Shown here in pieces: positions 32,093-41,362 of a stretch of DNA of 64,000 nt. The DNA lies in NCBI GenBank assembly GCA_964507045.1, contig CAZDOO010000005.1:45197-109196 (forward strand), in the 5' to 3' direction. The notes under the pieces are model-generated. The model did no database searches and was not told the origin of the DNA. It was given only the letters and a program-made list of their open reading frames with translations. This DNA comes from UBA8199 sp964507045 (GTDB taxonomy: Bacteria > Verrucomicrobiota > Verrucomicrobiia > Limisphaerales > UBA8199). A program made the position numbers and the translations under genes. Position 1 is the first letter of the stretch, and the number at the start of each line of letters is the position of its first letter.

Positions 32093-33612
32093 TGAAGGCA
32101 AGAATGACTTTGCGGAAGTCGGGCATCACTGCCCGGTCATGCGCCCGCAACCTTTGGGTTCGGGGCCTTGGATTTCGGGCCTCCCGAGCGCCATGGACAG
32201 CGCTTGGCTCCCTGGTTCTCATGGCCGCGCTGGCAGGTTGCGCGATGGGCCCAAACTACACGCGCCCCGTGCTGGACACGCCGACAAATTACCGCTTTGC
32301 CGCCAGCGAGACGACTAATTCGTTGGGCGACCTGCCGTGGTGGCAGGTGTTCAAGGACCCCGCCTTGCAGGACCTCATCTACATAGCGCTCACGAACAAC
32401 TACGACCTCAAGCAGGCCGTGGCCCGCGTGGAGCAGGCGCGGCAGCAGGTGACGGTGGCGCGCGCCCCGCTCTTCCCGCAGTTCGGGTATGGCGGCGATA
32501 TTGGGCGCGGAAAGAACGCGCTTTTCAACACCATGGCCGCGAATGGGGACACCGCCAGCTCGGCGCAGGTGAACCTCAATGCCGCGTGGGAGATAGATTT
32601 CTGGGGCCGCATCCGCCGGCTGACCGAAGCCGCGCGCGCCCAGTACCTCGCCACCGATGAAGCCCGGCGCGGCGTGACGATCACGCTGGTCAGCGATGTG
32701 GCTACGGCCTACTTTTCACTGCTCGACCTCGATCAAGAGCTGGAGATCCAGCGCGCCGCGACCAATGCCTACGCCGGCAGCTTCCGCATCTTCGATGACC
32801 GCCGGATCAACGGCGTCGCCTCCAAGCTCGAAACCGACCGTGCCGCCGCCGCGCTGGCGAATGCCGCCGCGGTCATCCCTCAACTCGAACTCCAGATCGC
32901 CCAGACCGAGAACCAGCTCAACGTCCTGCTCGGCCGCAACCCCGGGCCGGTTTCCCGCGGCTCGCTGACGGACCAGCCACCGTTTCCAGCGGAGGTGCCG
33001 GCGGGGTTGCCCAGCGCGCTGTTGCAGCGCCGGCCCGACATCCTGGCATCGGAACAGGCCCTCATCGCTGCCAACGCTGATATCGGCGCCAGCTTCGCGA
33101 ATTTCTTCCCCCGAATCGGGCTGACGACTTTCATCGGCCAGATTAGCCCCGAGCTCTCGGCGTTCACCGCCGGCTCAGGCAATGCTTGGAACGTCGGCGC
33201 GACCCTCGCCGGCCCGCTGTTCCAAGGGGGGCAACTGCGCGCCCAATATCGCGCGGCCAAGGCCCGCTTCGACGAGGCCAAGGCCGCTTATGAACAAACG
33301 GTGCTGCGGGCGTTCCAGGAGGTCTCCAGCACGCTGATCTCGCGGCAGAAGGTTGCCGAAGCGCGGGTTTATGACGAGCGGGCCGTGGCGGCACTAACCT
33401 CTTCGGTGGACCTGGCCACGGAGCGTTATCTCAACGGCAAGTCCAGCTATTACGAGGTGCTGCAGGCGCAGCAGGAGCTTTATCCGACACAACGCGCACA
33501 GGTGCAGGCGCAGGTGAGCGAGTTGATCGCGGTGGTCCAGCTCTACCGCGCCCTCGGCGGAGGATGGGAGGCGCCGGATCAGCCCTCGGAGACCAAAACC
33601 GAAAGCCGCTGA
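32092..33612 (+). CDS. Outer-membrane efflux lipoprotein, NodT/OprM family
   Basis: A 506-residue TolC-like channel, the outer-membrane part of the RND system. Lipobox 'ALAGCAMGPNYTRP' is typical of NodT/OprM proteins (about residue 50; the long basic leader suggests a later start is possible). 'WWQVFKDPALQDLIYIALTNNYDL' and 'RIEQAR'-type helices occur, as do 'LPSALLQRRPDILASEQAL' and 'YLNGKSSYYEVLQAQQELYPTQ', each standard in the family. Starts inside the stop of the pump gene, so expression is coupled. Confidence 0.9.
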   Translation: MKARMTLRKSGITARSCARNLWVRGLGFRASRAPWTALGSLVLMAALAGCAMGPNYTRPVLDTPTNYRFAASETTNSLGDLPWWQVFKDPALQDLIYIALTNNYDLKQAVARVEQARQQVTVARAPLFPQFGYGGDIGRGKNALFNTMAANGDTASSAQVNLNAAWEIDFWGRIRRLTEAARAQYLATDEARRGVTITLVSDVATAYFSLLDLDQELEIQRAATNAYAGSFRIFDDRRINGVASKLETDRAAAALANAAAVIPQLELQIAQTENQLNVLLGRNPGPVSRGSLTDQPPFPAEVPAGLPSALLQRRPDILASEQALIAANADIGASFANFFPRIGLTTFIGQISPELSAFTAGSGNAWNVGATLAGPLFQGGQLRAQYRAAKARFDEAKAAYEQTVLRAFQEVSSTLISRQKVAEARVYDERAVAALTSSVDLATERYLNGKSSYYEVLQAQQELYPTQRAQVQAQVSELIAVVQLYRALGGGWEAPDQPSETKTESR

Positions 33613-33954
33613 ACCGACTGGACAATTCCATGAGCCCACGGCTAAATCTCACCGCAGACGACGGCGCGAACCGACGCATCGTCACCGCCCGGGCCAAGCA
33701 AGCCGCCGACTAATCAATGAAAGCACCTGAGCGTCTAAGTGCCTCGCACAAACTGATTCGCGGGCGTGCCCACCAAGCCGGGCGTTGCCATGTCCATGCC
33801 CGCGAGCCAGATAACAGTTTATGCTGACCAACCCTTCGAGGAAGCGCATGGAGGCACAGTGGAGCTCGGGAAGCCCGCCGAGTCCGCGCCAATGACCGGC
33901 GCTGCCGTCGAGACACCAGAGAACGGAAGCGCATATCGAGCCGGGAGAATGATT

Positions 33955-34764
33955 ATGAGCAAGAATTCAACACCCAACGGGAAGAAGAAGCTGAAGGAGA
34001 AGAAATACGCAAAGGAGCTGCGCAAGCTCCAGGGCGAATTGTGCAAGCTGCAGGAATGGGTTAAGCACAAAGGCCTGCGCGTGATAATTGTGTTCGAGGG
34101 GCGCGACGCTGCCGGCAAGGGCGGCACCATTAAAGCCATCACCGAGCGTGTGAGCCCGCGCGTGTTCCGGTTGGTGGCGTTGCCTGCGCCGTCCGACCGC
34201 GAGAAGTCACAGATGTACATTCAACGCTACATGCAACATTTCCCGGCGGCGGGCGAAGTTGTGATCTTCGACCGGAGTTGGTACAACCGCCTCGGTGTTG
34301 AATACGTGATGGGCTTCTGCACGAAGGAGCAGCATTGCCGTTTTCTCCAACTCTGTCCCGAGATGGAAAAGTATATTGTGGAGGGCGGCATCAAGCTGAT
34401 TAAGGTCTGGCTTGAGGTCAGCGACAAGGAACAGAAGCGCCGGTTCGAAGCGCGCCTGGAGGACCCCTTGCGCCAGTGGAAACTCAGCCCGATGGACCTG
34501 CCTTCGCGCAGCAAGTGGTTCGAGTATTCGCGCGCGCGCGACATGATGCTCAAGGCCACAGACACCAAATGGGCTCCCTGGCATATCCTGCCTTCGGATG
34601 ATAAGAAACGCGCGCGCTTGAATTGCATCCGCCACATCCTGAACCTCCTTCCCTACAAGAAAGTTCCGCACGAGAAAGTCAAGCTGCCCAAGCGCTCCAT
34701 GAAGGGCGCCTATGACGACCAGGCCACGCTAAAAGGCAGGAAGTTTGTCCCGGAAAAGTACTGA
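33955..34764 (+). CDS. ppk2: Polyphosphate kinase 2 (PPK2 family)
   Basis: A 269-residue PPK2-family kinase, which transfers phosphate between polyphosphate and nucleotides (usually making NTP or NDP from polyphosphate). Walker A 'FEGRDAAGKGGTIKAI', Walker B-like 'VIFDRSWYNRLGVE' and the lid region 'RFEARLEDPLRQWKLSPMDLPSRSKWFEYSRARD' (core WKLSP.D..S..KW..Y..A.D) are all present. Start at the ATG after GGGAGA; the open frame extends upstream to 33766 but that part is not family-like. The 342 bp before it (33613-33954) hold no other gene. It begins the stress/energy gene series that runs to 54 kb. Confidence 0.9.
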   Translation: MSKNSTPNGKKKLKEKKYAKELRKLQGELCKLQEWVKHKGLRVIIVFEGRDAAGKGGTIKAITERVSPRVFRLVALPAPSDREKSQMYIQRYMQHFPAAGEVVIFDRSWYNRLGVEYVMGFCTKEQHCRFLQLCPEMEKYIVEGGIKLIKVWLEVSDKEQKRRFEARLEDPLRQWKLSPMDLPSRSKWFEYSRARDMMLKATDTKWAPWHILPSDDKKRARLNCIRHILNLLPYKKVPHEKVKLPKRSMKGAYDDQATLKGRKFVPEKY

Positions 34765-34812
34765 AGCCGCTGCTGTCATGAACCAATAGACAAAAGAAGA
34801 GGAACCTAAGCT

Positions 34813-35178
34813 ATGAGCGCTGAAATCCTGGATACCGCCGACGGCATCCTGACCGTCCGAATCACCGGAAAGTTGACTCACCCCGAGCTGCGCGCGGCAC
34901 AGAAAAGCGCGGCCACAATCCTGAAACAGCAGGGCAGGATGAGCATCCTTGTCCTGGGCGAAAACTTTGAAGGCTGGGAACGGGGGGGCGACTGGGGTGA
35001 TCTTTCATTCCAGCTGGATCATGATGCCAGCATTGAGAAGATGGCTATCGTGGGCGAGAGGAAGTGGGAAGACCTGTCGCTGATCTTTGCCGGCAAGGAG
35101 TTTCGGAAATTCCCCATTGAATACTTCCAGCCGGGCGACCTGACCAAAGCCCGCGCCTGGCTGGCCGCGACCAAATGA
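34813..35178 (+). CDS. SpoIIAA-like (STAS-related) protein
   Basis: A 121-residue SpoIIAA-like protein: 'GILTVRITGKLTHPELRAAQ', 'MSILVLGENFEGWERGGDWGDLSFQLDHD' (core FEGW...GDL.F...H), 'IEKMAIVGERKWEDL' and 'PIEYFQPGDLTKARAWL'. The STAS-like fold usually mediates protein or lipid contacts and lacks catalysis; members often occur beside stress genes. It follows the PPK2 gene by 48 bp. Confidence 0.85.
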   Translation: MSAEILDTADGILTVRITGKLTHPELRAAQKSAATILKQQGRMSILVLGENFEGWERGGDWGDLSFQLDHDASIEKMAIVGERKWEDLSLIFAGKEFRKFPIEYFQPGDLTKARAWLAATK

Positions 35179-35193
35179 TCAAACATGTTTGAT
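35178..35193. promoter_or_regulatory. Perfect 16 bp palindrome at the stop of the SpoIIAA-like gene
   Basis: ATCAAACATGTTTGAT is fully self-complementary and begins on the last base of the stop codon. It could be an operator for the following gene (start 35316) or a small 3' structure. Confidence 0.35.
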
Positions 35194-35315
35194 TCGAAAG
35201 AAAATGCGGGGGGATCTTCCTGTGCCGGGCGCCCCTTGACAGAACCTTCAAACGGTGGCTGATTCAACCGCACACAACGAATTAATAACAACGCAGTAAA
35301 CCGAAAGATCAACAT

Positions 35316-35933
35316 ATGAGAAAGCAAACCATGCTAGTTATCGGCCTCGCGACCCTGCTGGTTTCCGCCACGCAGGCCAGCCAGGAACAACTCGCCGCAA
35401 GCGTCCGGGACACTCACCTCGAAACGACCCGGACGTCCGAGCAACTCAAGTCCACGTTGAGCGCGCTGAATGCCCTCACGAAACAGACGAAGGGCGACCT
35501 GCGTCCGGCCTATAACGCCTATTGCTCGGAAGTAGCCAACACGGAATCGGCCGCCACCTGGACGCGGACGCGGGCTCAGTGGATGGCCAGCGATGGCCGC
35601 AAGTACTTCCAGGACTGGGAAAGTTCGGTCAATAGCATCGCCAACGAATCCTTGCGCAAAAAGGCGCAGAAGCGGTTAACCGCCGTCAGGACGAGCTATG
35701 ACAAGGTGGAGGCATCCCTCCAGCAGGCTGGTAACAAGTTCAAGCCCTTCCTCTCCGACCTTACGGATGTCCAGAAGGCTCTGGCCACGGACGTCACGGC
35801 GGGCGGGGTGAAGGCGATTAAGAGCACGGTCCGGAGCGCGAACTGGAATCATCAGTTTGTTGACAAGGCCATCAACTCCGCCCTCAAGGAAATGGGCAAG
35901 ATGGAGAAGGCGCTGTCCTCGGAAGCTAAGTGA
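35316..35933 (+). CDS. Exported DUF2959-type helical protein
   Basis: A 205-residue protein with a signal peptide (cleavage after VSATQAS, about residue 21). The mature part is highly helical; 'TSYDKVEASLQQAGNKFKPFLSDLTDVQKALATDVT' (core YDKVE.SL.Q...KF.PFLSDL.D...AL..D) matches DUF2959, whose function is unknown. A periplasmic coiled-coil role near the membrane is likely. Separate transcription unit from its neighbours is possible (137 and 141 bp gaps). Confidence 0.75.
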   Translation: MRKQTMLVIGLATLLVSATQASQEQLAASVRDTHLETTRTSEQLKSTLSALNALTKQTKGDLRPAYNAYCSEVANTESAATWTRTRAQWMASDGRKYFQDWESSVNSIANESLRKKAQKRLTAVRTSYDKVEASLQQAGNKFKPFLSDLTDVQKALATDVTAGGVKAIKSTVRSANWNHQFVDKAINSALKEMGKMEKALSSEAK

Positions 35934-35955
35934 AACAACCGCGGACTTATATCGA

Positions 35956-36010
35956 GACCAGGCAAGGCTCAAGAGCCAGTGATTCAATAAGTGGCCCGCC
36001 TTGCCTGGTC
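35956..36010. repeat. 13 bp perfect inverted repeat
   Basis: GACCAGGCAAGGC (35956-35968) is the exact reverse complement of 35998-36010, around a 29 nt loop, between the DUF2959 and YSC84 genes. No T run follows. It may stabilise the 3' end of the upstream mRNA. Confidence 0.65.
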
Positions 36011-36074
36011 CGCCAAACCGGTCGCGGGCAGAAGACCCATTAGCAAACACTTAAGTCTGAATGACGGCAAGAGT

Positions 36075-36794
36075 ATGAAAGCAATGAAAATACAACACCT
36101 CACCACAAACGCGCGTCGGCTTGGGCTGGCGCTTATTGGGGGCGCGCTCATTTTGCTATCGCCTGCGACACGCGCCGGCCTGTTCAGCCCCAAAGGGGAC
36201 AGCCCCGAGGAGAAGCGGCAGGTCGTCCGGCAGCAGCGCGATGAAATGCTGGATGAACTCTACAAGACCAAACCCGAATTGAAGAGCCGCATCGCCAAGG
36301 CCGCCGGCTACGCGACCTTTAAGCAGACGGACCTGAATCTGTTCCTCCTCGCCTCCGGCCGGGGCTATGGCGTGCTGAAGGATAACAAGACCGGCAAAGA
36401 CACGTTTATGTGCGTCGCCTCGCTCGGCACAGGCGTTGGCATGGGGGTGAAGGACCTGCGGGTCATCTTCGTTTTCAACGATGCCAAGGTGATGCAGCAG
36501 TTTGTTGAGCAGGGCGTGCAGTTTGGCGGGAAGGGCGACGCTTCCGCCAAATACAAGAATACGGGCATCTCCGCCGAAGGCGGCGCCAAGGCCAATGTGG
36601 ACCTCAGGGATGGCACGGTGGCTGCCGGGGCTACCACCGACTCGCGAGCTGGCACCACCGCAACCGACACGACCTCGATGGCTGCCGTAATCGGCGGCCC
36701 GATGGAGATCTATCAATTCACCGAGAGCGGCGTATCACTCCAGGCCACTGTCCAAGGCACCAAGTATTGGAAAGACTCGAAACTAAACCAGTAA
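36075..36794 (+). CDS. Exported YSC84/SYLF-domain protein
   Basis: A 239-residue protein with a signal peptide (hydrophobic LGLALIGGALILLSPATRA) and a SYLF (YSC84-like) lipid-binding domain: 'LDELYKTKPELKSRIAKAAGYATF', 'RGYGVLKDNKTGKDTFM', 'GVGMGVKDLRVIFVFND', 'GAKANVD..DGTVAAGA', and 'EIYQFTESGVSLQATVQGTKYWKD'. Bacterial SYLF proteins are exported and probably bind phospholipids; their exact role is unknown. Start at ATG 36075 before the signal. Next gene follows after 26 bp. Confidence 0.85.
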   Translation: MKAMKIQHLTTNARRLGLALIGGALILLSPATRAGLFSPKGDSPEEKRQVVRQQRDEMLDELYKTKPELKSRIAKAAGYATFKQTDLNLFLLASGRGYGVLKDNKTGKDTFMCVASLGTGVGMGVKDLRVIFVFNDAKVMQQFVEQGVQFGGKGDASAKYKNTGISAEGGAKANVDLRDGTVAAGATTDSRAGTTATDTTSMAAVIGGPMEIYQFTESGVSLQATVQGTKYWKDSKLNQ

Positions 36795-36820
36795 CCATTC
36801 CGAATCACAAACAACATCCT

Positions 36821-37357
36821 ATGCAAATGAAAACCATCCTTCGTTGTCTCCTGCTCGCCGCGGTTCTTCCACTGGGCAGCCTGACCGCATTCCCCCAAAC
36901 CGGTGAGAAGTCTTCGGATCCCGACGACCTCCGCGCCGTCCTCGAGACGTTGCGTTCCGACGTTAACGGTTACAAAGTTCGCGTGATTAACCAGGCCATG
37001 CAGTTGACTGGCCCGGAGGCGGATAAGTTCTGGCCGATTTACCGCCAGTACGAGCGCGAATTGGGCCTGGTGGCCGATAAGAAAGTCGCGCTCATTCGCG
37101 AGTTCGCCGACCGGTGCGCGGCCGGCACCCTCGATAACAAGACGGCCGCCAAGATCGCACAACAATGGCTTAAGAACGTGGAAGCGCGCCTCAAGCTGTG
37201 GAAGAAGTACCATAAGAAGATCGGCAAGGCTGTCTCGCCGGCTCGCGCCGCCCAGTTCCTTCAGGTCGAGAACCAGGTGGCCCTGTTCATGGATTTGAAC
37301 ATCGCCGCGGAGATGCCTGCCTTGCGAACGGTGATCAAGCAGGACCGGCAGCCCTGA
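36821..37357 (+). CDS. Exported small helical protein (Spy/CpxP-like layout)
   Basis: A 178-residue protein with a signal peptide (LLLAAVLPLGSLTAF) and an all-helical mature part: 'QLTGPEADKFWPIYRQYERELGLVADKK' and 'AQQWLKNVEARLKLWKKYHKKIGKAVSPARAAQFLQVENQ' (core L..W.KYHKK). This layout is seen in uncharacterised periplasmic proteins similar in design to Spy/CpxP chaperones, but the LTxxQ motifs are not clear. Probably co-transcribed with the SYLF gene. Confidence 0.65.
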   Translation: MQMKTILRCLLLAAVLPLGSLTAFPQTGEKSSDPDDLRAVLETLRSDVNGYKVRVINQAMQLTGPEADKFWPIYRQYERELGLVADKKVALIREFADRCAAGTLDNKTAAKIAQQWLKNVEARLKLWKKYHKKIGKAVSPARAAQFLQVENQVALFMDLNIAAEMPALRTVIKQDRQP

Positions 37358-37422
37358 ACCCATCCGCGCTCGCTGTCCAACGGGCAGATCACCCGCGAAC
37401 CTCATTCCGCTCCTTAAACCCT

Positions 37423-38079
37423 ATGCATAAGACAAAGCCTCAATTCATGATTGCGATGTTCCGCCCGCTTTCTTTGTGCGCTCTCGCCGCGTTGCTCTGT
37501 TCCTGCGCGGCGACTTCGGTCAAGAACACCTGGAAGGCTCCTGATTGCCAACAACCAGTCGGGAAGATAGCCGTGCTCACAGTTGAAAAGCGTGGGCTTC
37601 TGCGCGAGGGATTTGAGAATCGGTTTGTGGCGCAGTTGACAAAGGCCGGGGCCTCGGCGTTGGTCACGCACGACCTGCTCTCGCTGCCGGAGATCAAGGA
37701 AGACAAGCGCGCCGCCGCGGAGCGCTTCCGCGCGAGCGGTGCCCAGGCCATCCTCATCTTGCGCCTGCTCGACATGAGCAGTTCCTACCGCGAAAGTCGC
37801 GCCGGCGGCGAGCGCTATGCGCCGGTGATCACCTGGGTTGATAGCATGGGTTGGTATGACTACTATAGCGTGGGATTCATGGACATGAGCTCCACTTACG
37901 GCAGCTTGAAACAAACGGTGTGTCTCGAAACCAGCCTTTACGACCTGAATACCGAAAAGCGCCTCTGGTCCGGGGTTACCCAGACGGTCGTGAAAGAGAA
38001 TATGGACCGCGTGGCGGAAATGGATCCCCTGGTCGGGAAAATCGTCGCTGCTATGCGAAAGGATGGTATGATACGATGA
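37423..38079 (+). CDS. Lipoprotein, DUF4136-like
   Basis: A 218-residue lipoprotein (lipobox ALLCSC, about residue 28). The mature part begins 'SVKNTWKAPDCQQPVGKIAVLTVEKRGLLREGFENRFVAQL', and continues with 'FRASGAQAILILRLLDM' and 'LETSLYDLNTEKRLWSGVTQTVVKEN'. This order (an N-terminal 'W.dp', a short-name '(R)..E..l...L...G', then 'LYD..T..LVW.G') resembles DUF4136 and related penicillin-binding LpoB-like lipoproteins; assignment is tentative. Confidence 0.6.
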   Translation: MHKTKPQFMIAMFRPLSLCALAALLCSCAATSVKNTWKAPDCQQPVGKIAVLTVEKRGLLREGFENRFVAQLTKAGASALVTHDLLSLPEIKEDKRAAAERFRASGAQAILILRLLDMSSSYRESRAGGERYAPVITWVDSMGWYDYYSVGFMDMSSTYGSLKQTVCLETSLYDLNTEKRLWSGVTQTVVKENMDRVAEMDPLVGKIVAAMRKDGMIR

Positions 38080-38185
38080 TCGTGTCCGGCCCCACCAAGG
38101 GCAACTGGGACCCGGGCTCTTGCGACGCGCCCTTGCCGCTCGGAAAGGGCGAGGTTGGTTTCGTCAAACACGAGAGAACAACATT

Positions 38186-39646
38186 ATGAAGACCATGACA
38201 CAGATAAAGTGCGGAGAATGGTTGGGACTGGCGTTGATCCTGGGCGCGATGCTGCCTGCGGCGCTGGCACAGGAGCCGACGAGTCCCTCGTACCCTGTTT
38301 ACAAAGTGACAAATGCCCCGGCGCCGGAGGCAGTGTCTCCGGCTCCTGTCGCCACTCCTGCGCCGCCCCCGTCCGCTCCAGCGCAGCGCAGCGCGGCGGA
38401 ATTGCAGAAGCTTGCCGAGCCCATCGCGCTGCACCCGGACCTCTTGGTCTCGATCATCCTGCCCGCCGCCGCGTACCCGGTGGAGATTGTGCAGGCGGCG
38501 CGGTTCGTGCGGGACACCAACAATGTGCCGAAGGTGGATGATCAGCCCTGGGACGACAACGTGAAGGCGGTGGCGAAGTTTCCGCAGTTGATCTCAATGC
38601 TGGACTCGAATCTGACTTGGACGGTTGATCTAGGGCAGGCGTTTATTGACCAACCCAAGGAATTGATGGACGCCATCCAGGCGCTCCGGGCCAAGGCGCA
38701 CAAAGCCGGCACGCTCCAGACCACCCCCCAACAGATCGTGACGGTGACCAATATAGTCGTGGTGCAGACCAATGTGACGCAGGTCGTGTCGGCGCCCAGC
38801 CAGATTGTGGAGATTATACCGGCCAACCCGCAAGTGGTCTATGTGCCAAGCTATCCGCCCACGGTTTATTACCCGCCGCCGGCCTACGTGTATAACCCGT
38901 GGGCTCCGCTGGTTACCTTTGGCGCGGCGGTGGCAGTGGGGGCGATTATTGCCAATAACTGCGACTGGCATGGCGGCGGGGTCTATGTGGGACCGCATGG
39001 CGCCGCGGTTTGGGGCGGCGGCTACCACGGGGACGTCAATATCAATAACTTCAATAACGTCAACGTGAATAACTCGCGCAACGCCAATGTGAACAACTCA
39101 CGAAACGTATCGGGCAGTGGCAACCGGCCCAGCCAGCAGCCCGCCCAGAAGTGGCAGCCCGACCAGAACCGGATGCGCAACAGCGGCGCCGGCGCCTCGG
39201 CGAGCACGCGCGAGGCGCGCGGCTGGGGTTCCGGCCAGGGAGGGGGCGCAAACGCCGCAGCCCGGCCTTCTACTGGCAACGTTGGGGCACGCCCCTCAAC
39301 GGGCATGCCGTCAACCGGCACCGCCGGGGCACGGCCCTCAACCGGGAACGTAGGTGCCCGGCCTTCCACGGGCAATGTTGGGGCACGACCTTCGACCGGC
39401 ACCGCCGGCGGCAGCCGGCCCGCGGCGGCTCCGACCACGAGCAGTTTCCAAAACAAGTCCGGCTCGTCCGCCAGCCGTCCGTCATCCTCGAGCAGCGCGT
39501 TCAGCGGCGTGAACAGCGGCTCGAGCGCGAAGAATTACAGCAGCCGAGGAAGTTCCAGCCGTAGCAGCAGCAGCTCGGGTCGGAGCAGTGGCGGTAGCCG
39601 TGGCGGGGGCGGGGGACGAGGAGGGGGAGGAGGAGGGCGGCGATGA
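38186..39646 (+). CDS. DUF3300 exported protein with repeat-rich tail
   Basis: A 486-residue exported protein. Signal peptide (LGLALILGAMLPAALA), Pro/Ala linker, then the DUF3300 domain: 'LQKLAEPIALHPDLLVSIILPAAAYPVEIVQAARF', 'QPWDDNVKAVAKFPQLISMLDSNLTWTVDLGQAF' (core LAPIALHPD...LPA..YP.E...A; WD..V.AL..FP..L..M....W...LG.A). After a His/Tyr/Pro region ('VVYVPSYPPTVYYPPP') comes an Asn-rich stretch and 9-residue repeats of ARPSTGNVG type, then a Ser/Arg/Gly-rich end. The repeat tail looks prone to length change. It overlaps the DUF2950 gene by 4 bp. Confidence 0.85.
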   Translation: MKTMTQIKCGEWLGLALILGAMLPAALAQEPTSPSYPVYKVTNAPAPEAVSPAPVATPAPPPSAPAQRSAAELQKLAEPIALHPDLLVSIILPAAAYPVEIVQAARFVRDTNNVPKVDDQPWDDNVKAVAKFPQLISMLDSNLTWTVDLGQAFIDQPKELMDAIQALRAKAHKAGTLQTTPQQIVTVTNIVVVQTNVTQVVSAPSQIVEIIPANPQVVYVPSYPPTVYYPPPAYVYNPWAPLVTFGAAVAVGAIIANNCDWHGGGVYVGPHGAAVWGGGYHGDVNINNFNNVNVNNSRNANVNNSRNVSGSGNRPSQQPAQKWQPDQNRMRNSGAGASASTREARGWGSGQGGGANAAARPSTGNVGARPSTGMPSTGTAGARPSTGNVGARPSTGNVGARPSTGTAGGSRPAAAPTTSSFQNKSGSSASRPSSSSSAFSGVNSGSSAKNYSSRGSSSRSSSSSGRSSGGSRGGGGGRGGGGGGRR

Positions 39647-40659
39647 AGCACACCCTGCAACGCAAACTCCTTTTTCTACGTGATATGAAGACTTCGAAGC
39701 TAGATTTTCGCATGAACGCTCCGCGAGCGTGTTCCCGTTTCATCCAACATGGCAGCTTGGTTCTGGCGCTGGCGCTCGGTGTGCCCGTCGCAACGGGTGC
39801 CGCCGACACCGGCAAGACCTTTGCGACGCCTGAAGAAGCCGTCACGGCGCTCGTGCAGGCCACCAGCGCGGCAAGCGGTGCCGACCTGCGCGCGATCTTT
39901 GGCCCGGCCGCCGAGGAACTCCACAACCCGGACCGGGTCCAGGCGACCAACGAATTCCATGCGTTCACGGCAGCCCTGAACCAGACGAATCGGCTCGTCC
40001 ACGAATCTGCCACCCGGTGCGTCCTCGAAGTGGGCCCCAACTCCTGGCCGTTCCCGGTTCCCATCGTGAAGAAGGACGGGCAGTGGCTTTTCGACACCGC
40101 GGCCGGCAAGGAGGAAATCCTGAGCCGCCGCATCGGCAAGAACGAGTTGGCGGTGTTGCAAGCCATGCGCGCTTATGTGCAGGCCCAGCGCGAATACGCC
40201 AGCCGCGACCGCAATGGCGACGAGGTGTTGGAGTACGCCCAGCGTTTGGCCAGCACGCCCGGCAACAAGGACGGTCTCTACTGGCCGCCTGAACTGGACG
40301 GCGAGATCAGCCCGCTTGGCCCGCTGGTCGCCGACGCCCAAAGTGAAGGCTATGGCATGAAAGCCAAGGGGCAAGACTCCAGCCGCGAGCCGTTTCATGG
40401 CTACTTCTTCAAGATCCTCATCCAGCAGGGCAAGCACGCCCCCGGCGGCAAATACAGCTACATCATCAACGGACACATGATTGGCGGCTTTGCCCTGGTG
40501 GCGTGGCCTGCGGAATACGGAGACTCCGGCATCATGACCTTTATCGTCAACCAGCAAGGCCGCGTTTACCAGAAGGACCTCGGAGCCAAGACCGACAGGC
40601 AGGCACCAGCCATGAATGATTACGACCCGGATTCCAGTTGGTCGGTGTCGCCGGATTGA
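39643..40659 (+). CDS. DUF2950 exported protein
   Basis: A 338-residue protein with an N-terminal leader and signal segment (LVLALALGVPVATGAA); an ATG nearer the signal (about 39712) is possible. The DUF2950 landmarks are clear: 'FATPEEAVTALVQATSA', 'IVKKDGQWLFDTAAGKEEILSRRIGKNELAVLQAMRAYV', 'YASRDRNGDEVLEYAQRLASTPGNKDGLYWPP', and 'PFHGYFFKILIQQG..APGG'. DUF3300 and DUF2950 are commonly adjacent, and their function is unknown; here they overlap (ATGA). Confidence 0.9.
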   Translation: MKHTLQRKLLFLRDMKTSKLDFRMNAPRACSRFIQHGSLVLALALGVPVATGAADTGKTFATPEEAVTALVQATSAASGADLRAIFGPAAEELHNPDRVQATNEFHAFTAALNQTNRLVHESATRCVLEVGPNSWPFPVPIVKKDGQWLFDTAAGKEEILSRRIGKNELAVLQAMRAYVQAQREYASRDRNGDEVLEYAQRLASTPGNKDGLYWPPELDGEISPLGPLVADAQSEGYGMKAKGQDSSREPFHGYFFKILIQQGKHAPGGKYSYIINGHMIGGFALVAWPAEYGDSGIMTFIVNQQGRVYQKDLGAKTDRQAPAMNDYDPDSSWSVSPD

Positions 40660-40763
40660 GTCTGGCTTACCACAACGCACGAAAACTTAGCTCGAACGAG
40701 AAGCTCAATCGCAAGATTCCATTCTCCCATAAACCATAGCAAGTAATTACACGCCGAACACAC

Positions 40764-40994
40764 ATGAACCCAATCATCAAGACGCTGAAAGTGACCAGCC
40801 TTGCGGCCATCCTTGTGGGCAGCCTTGCGCTGCTGCCTGGATGTGGCGGAGGTGGAGCTACCTACCAGGCCGCCAGCAACCAGACGCTGGGCAAGGAACT
40901 GCAGGATCTCAAAGAAAGCTACGACAAGGGTATTATCACGCAGAAGGAGTACGAAGCTAGCAAGAAGAAACTCCTGAAGAAGTACACGGAGTAG
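40764..40994 (+). CDS. Small SHOCT-like lipoprotein
   Basis: A 76-residue lipoprotein (lipobox ALLPGC at about residues 22-27). The C-terminus 'LGKELQDLKESYDKGIITQKEYEASKKKLLKKY' is a SHOCT-type helix pair (L..L...YD.G.IT..EYE..K..LL), known from small regulators and membrane-associated proteins. Transcription with the DUF2950 gene 104 bp upstream is possible. Confidence 0.75.
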   Translation: MNPIIKTLKVTSLAAILVGSLALLPGCGGGGATYQAASNQTLGKELQDLKESYDKGIITQKEYEASKKKLLKKYTE

Positions 40995-41362
40995 TGGCAG
41001 CGGCACTGTGCGGGGGGCTCTTCCGATACGCAGCGACTTAAATCGTTGCGCGCTTTCGTGAGGAGCGTCCTAGCCGGGCAGGGCTGTCTCGCGGCGGCGG
41101 CCGGCTTTATGACGCTACGTGCAGCGATGGGAATGCTTGCAGTTGATATCCACAAACCTATTTGCCCCGCGCTACTTTGCGCTCAAGGATGCAGCAGTGA
41201 GCGTCCTACTCTCCGCGCCAAAATGGCTGCGCGCGCATGGCAGAAGCTGGCTGCGCGGCGGGCTGGTTTTTCACCTGCCGCGAATCTGCGACCGCAGATG
41301 CCTCAGAGCTGAGTGAATGAAGTGGTGGCAAACTCGACTCGCACGAAAGCCGCGAAGCCACG
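40995..41362. other. 368 bp gap upstream of the SulP gene
   Basis: No gene is supported. One 88-codon plus-strand ORF (41046-41312) has no recognisable feature and is likely shadow. The region probably contains the promoter of the transporter gene; no clear boxes are assigned. Confidence 0.4.
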
